A stretch of DNA of 64,000 bases, taken from assembly GCF_011067745.1 (NCBI RefSeq), contig NZ_JAAMPJ010000002.1, positions 372,001 to 436,000 of the forward strand. Direction: 5' to 3'. The notes beneath the pieces are model-generated. The model was not told where the DNA came from, made no database searches, and saw only the letters and a program-made list of their open reading frames with translations. Positions 62,224 through 64,000 of the stretch are shown one piece after another (the first letter of the stretch is position 1; each line of letters starts with the position of its first letter). This DNA comes from Lentzea alba. GTDB lineage: Bacteria > Actinomycetota > Actinomycetes > Mycobacteriales > Pseudonocardiaceae. The position numbers and the translations under genes are program-made.

Positions 62224-63285
62224 TCAGTCGGCGAGCCCGGCGCCGACGATCGCCTTGACGTGGTCGAGATCGGAGCCCCGCCCGGTCGGGTTCAGCGAGT
62301 AGACCACGCGGTGGCGCAGGTCCCTCGTGGCGAAGAAACCGTTGTCCCAGCCGGGACGCGAGCCGGTCTTGCCCCACGCGTACTCCCCGCTCGGCAGCCG
62401 GTAGCGCATCAGCCCGCCGACGCTGTAGCACGCCTCGGTGCCGAAGCAGTACCTCGTGTTGGTCGCCGCTCCGGGCACGTTCGGCACGTCGAACAGCAGC
62501 TTCTGCTCGGCGGGGAGCAGCAGGCGCCCCTGGAACAACGCGACGAGGAAGCGGTCCAGGTCGGCGGCCGTGGAGATCATGCCGCCCTCCGCCCACGGGT
62601 ACGGGCTCTGCTCGGTCACCTCGTCCCCGTTGACGTACACCCGCGCGTGAGGCGAGCGGATCGTCGGGTCGTCGGCGGCGGGCAGGCTGGTGTGCCGCAG
62701 TCGCAGCGGCTGGATGATCCGCCGCTCCAGCTCGCAGGCGAAGGAGTGGCCGGTGACCTTCTCGACGACCAGGCCGAGAACGAGCGAGTTGAGCCCGTTG
62801 TACTGCTGCTCGGAACCGGGCACGGGTGGCACACCGGTGGCCGCGGCGAACGAGGCGGCCAGGGCGTCCCGAGGCGACACTGACTTGAGCCACCACCCGG
62901 CACCGTCCAGCGGGCTCGGGGTCGCGGCCGGCTTGGGCAGGCCGCTGGTGTGGTTCAGGAGGTGACGCACGGTCACGCCGTCGTACTGGCGGGGCACCAG
63001 GTCCGGGACGTAGCGCCGGGCCGGCGCGTCGAGGTCGACACGGTGTTCGCCGACGAGCTGGAGCACCACGGTGTTGGTGAACACCTTCGTGACGCTGCCG
63101 ATCCGGAAGTGCGCGTCGGCGGTGACCGGACCGGCCGCGTCTCCTGCGCCGTCCCGTCTGACGAGGGCGCCCGCGACGACGTCGTCGGGCAACCCCTCCA
63201 GGAGGCTGGTGGCGGCCGTCGCGGGCAACGCCGTGCCGATCGCGAGGGCGGTGGCCAGTACTGCGGAGGTGACGCGTTTGCGCAT
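62224..63285 (-). CDS. Secreted serine hydrolase (beta-lactamase/DD-peptidase fold)
   Basis: A 353-residue protein with a Sec signal (RKRVTSAVLATALAIGTALPATA). The SxxK motif is FRIGSVTKVFT, and the third motif is GKTGSRPGWDNG. The second motif, normally YxN, reads EQQYNGLNSLVLG, so the Asn is shifted or replaced by Gly when aligned with the Streptomyces R61 DD-peptidase (YSN). It may be a carboxypeptidase, esterase or beta-lactamase relative. Six-residue loops with Cys (RYCFGTEACYS) suggest a disulfide. The start is the ATG at 63285. Confidence 0.87.
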   Translation of the reverse strand: MRKRVTSAVLATALAIGTALPATAATSLLEGLPDDVVAGALVRRDGAGDAAGPVTADAHFRIGSVTKVFTNTVVLQLVGEHRVDLDAPARRYVPDLVPRQYDGVTVRHLLNHTSGLPKPAATPSPLDGAGWWLKSVSPRDALAASFAAATGVPPVPGSEQQYNGLNSLVLGLVVEKVTGHSFACELERRIIQPLRLRHTSLPAADDPTIRSPHARVYVNGDEVTEQSPYPWAEGGMISTAADLDRFLVALFQGRLLLPAEQKLLFDVPNVPGAATNTRYCFGTEACYSVGGLMRYRLPSGEYAWGKTGSRPGWDNGFFATRDLRHRVVYSLNPTGRGSDLDHVKAIVGAGLAD

Positions 63286-63394
63286 GGTGGGCCGCTCCGG
63301 GGAAAGGATCTTGGTGATGGGGTCGACTCTGCTGTGCCGAGTCGGCGGCGCCCATCGGTGATCACCCCGGTCGTACCCTGATCCGCCCCTGTGG

Positions 63395-64000
63395 TCAGGC
63401 TCCGGTGTACGGCAAGGGCACGACCAGGCACGGCCCACCGCTGTAGAGGCCCGCGTCGATCGCCAGCACCTTGTCGTCGGCGTACACGAGCGGCCCGTCG
63501 ATCTGGTCCGGCGGCACCCCGAGCTGGTCGGCGATGACGCTGTGCCCGTGCACGATCGTGCTGCCGCCGAGCGTCGCGAGCAACTCGTCCGCGATCTCGG
63601 GCCCCTGCGGACCCCGGAACGCGTACCGGGTCGTCATCTTGCGCCAGCACTCCCACCAGTCGACGAGGTCGTCGCCCTTGAGCACCTGGCGAACGGCCTC
63701 GTTGACCTCCTCGATCGAGGCCCCCCATTCGAGGTAGGCCACCGTGTCGGAGTGCATCAGCAGGTGGTCGTCGCGCAGCTTCAGCACCGGTCGGCTGGTG
63801 AGCCACTCGACGTGTTCCTCGGTCAGCCGGTCCTGGTCGCTGCGCAGCCCACCGTTGAGCAGCCAGCTGCGCGCGAACGACCGCGGGCCCAGGCTGTCCG
63901 GCACCTGGTCGTCGCCGAACCGGTGCATGCCGAGCAGCAGCACCTCGTGGTTGCCGATCAACGAGTTGACCGACCCACCCGCCTCGGCCGCCTCCTCGCA
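63395..64000 (-). CDS. Metallophosphoesterase (C-terminal part, cut by the window edge)
   Basis: The frame is open from the right edge to the stop at 63395 (at least 201 residues). LIGNHEVLLLGMHRFG contains the GNHE metal motif of calcineurin-like phosphoesterases and STIVHGHSVI the GHxH-like C-terminal metal motif. The N-terminal motifs (DxH and GDxxDRG) lie outside. An in-frame ATG at 63961 is within this fragment but cannot be the real start, since the GNHE motif follows at once. Substrate unknown; close to bacterial serine/threonine phosphatase-like and diadenosine-tetraphosphatase-like enzymes. Confidence 0.85.
   Translation of the reverse strand, partial: CEEAAEAGGSVNSLIGNHEVLLLGMHRFGDDQVPDSLGPRSFARSWLLNGGLRSDQDRLTEEHVEWLTSRPVLKLRDDHLLMHSDTVAYLEWGASIEEVNEAVRQVLKGDDLVDWWECWRKMTTRYAFRGPQGPEIADELLATLGGSTIVHGHSVIADQLGVPPDQIDGPLVYADDKVLAIDAGLYSGGPCLVVPLPYTGA

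Noticed and set aside
59024..62302. Plus-strand open frame of 1092 codons
   Set aside because: It covers mntH in another frame and crosses the oxidoreductase, yccF-like and VOC genes. Composition is Arg/Gly/Asp-rich with no motif.

Overview
The window is GC-rich (roughly 70% by eye) actinomycete chromosome. GTG starts and 1-4 base stop/start overlaps (ATGA, GTGA, TGATG) are common, and the core gene content (SepH, DUF3027, DUF2537-like, DUF2771, DUF2530, a 129-residue cold-shock protein) is typical of mycolic and pseudonocardial actinobacteria. A Pseudonocardiaceae genus such as Lentzea or Saccharothrix is my guess; the sequence does not settle it. From memory, the order serC, sepH, DUF2537, TrmH methyltransferase, MarR, DUF3027, MFS, DUF2771, cspB recalls the mycobacterial Rv0871-Rv0884c neighbourhood, here opened up by lineage-specific genes. 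No rRNA, tRNA or CRISPR array was recognised.

Layout. 1-5.3 kb: edge-truncated aldose epimerase, lactonase-type hydrolase with an ATPase, amino acid permease, lipoprotein, MFS exporter. 5.4-12.6 kb (minus): asnB, pdxH and the urease operon ureAB-ureC-ureF-ureG-ureD. 12.7-16 kb: ABC-2 exporter pair followed by a NarL-type two-component pair. 17.3-18.4 kb: serC. 18.5-23.7 kb: a MacB-like export system (lipoprotein, adaptor, ATPase, permease) divergent from an OmpR-type two-component pair. 23.8-27 kb: sepH followed by a run of small overlapping membrane-protein genes. 27.3-30.9 kb: heterodimeric ABC exporter. 31-32.7 kb: DUF222/HNH endonuclease gene framed by inverted copies of a roughly 190-bp repeat. 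32.9-40 kb: DUF2537-like protein, TrmH methyltransferase, glutamate-cysteine-ligase-like enzyme, two tandem inactive-looking penicillin-binding-protein relatives, ABC-F protein. 40-43.3 kb: superoxide dismutase, FetB-like permease, DUF2530, purine permease. 43.3-45.1 kb: MarR and MFS. 45.1-50.2 kb: an accessory island with a YdcF protein, a HTH/TPR regulator interrupted by an amber codon, and a divergent four-gene cassette. 50.3-58.5 kb: core-like genes including a sacsin/Hsp90-type ATPase, DUF3027, glutaminyl cyclotransferase, MFS, DUF2771, HD hydrolase, cold-shock protein, HAD hydrolase. 58.5-64 kb: TetR, NRAMP transporter, oxidoreductase, YccF, VOC protein, serine hydrolase, truncated metallophosphoesterase.

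Metal theme. The window holds nickel urease, an Fe/Mn superoxide dismutase, a FetB-like iron-export permease and an NRAMP metal transporter. A perfect TTGCAA-N5-TTGCAA sequence (the form reported for the nickel regulator Nur) lies just before the NRAMP gene. A one-mismatch version precedes the superoxide dismutase gene. A 16/19 match to the IdeR/DtxR iron box lies at the 3' end of the FetB-like gene. Other points worth a second look are the repeat-framed HNH element, the inactive penicillin-binding-protein pair and the decaying 45-50 kb island.
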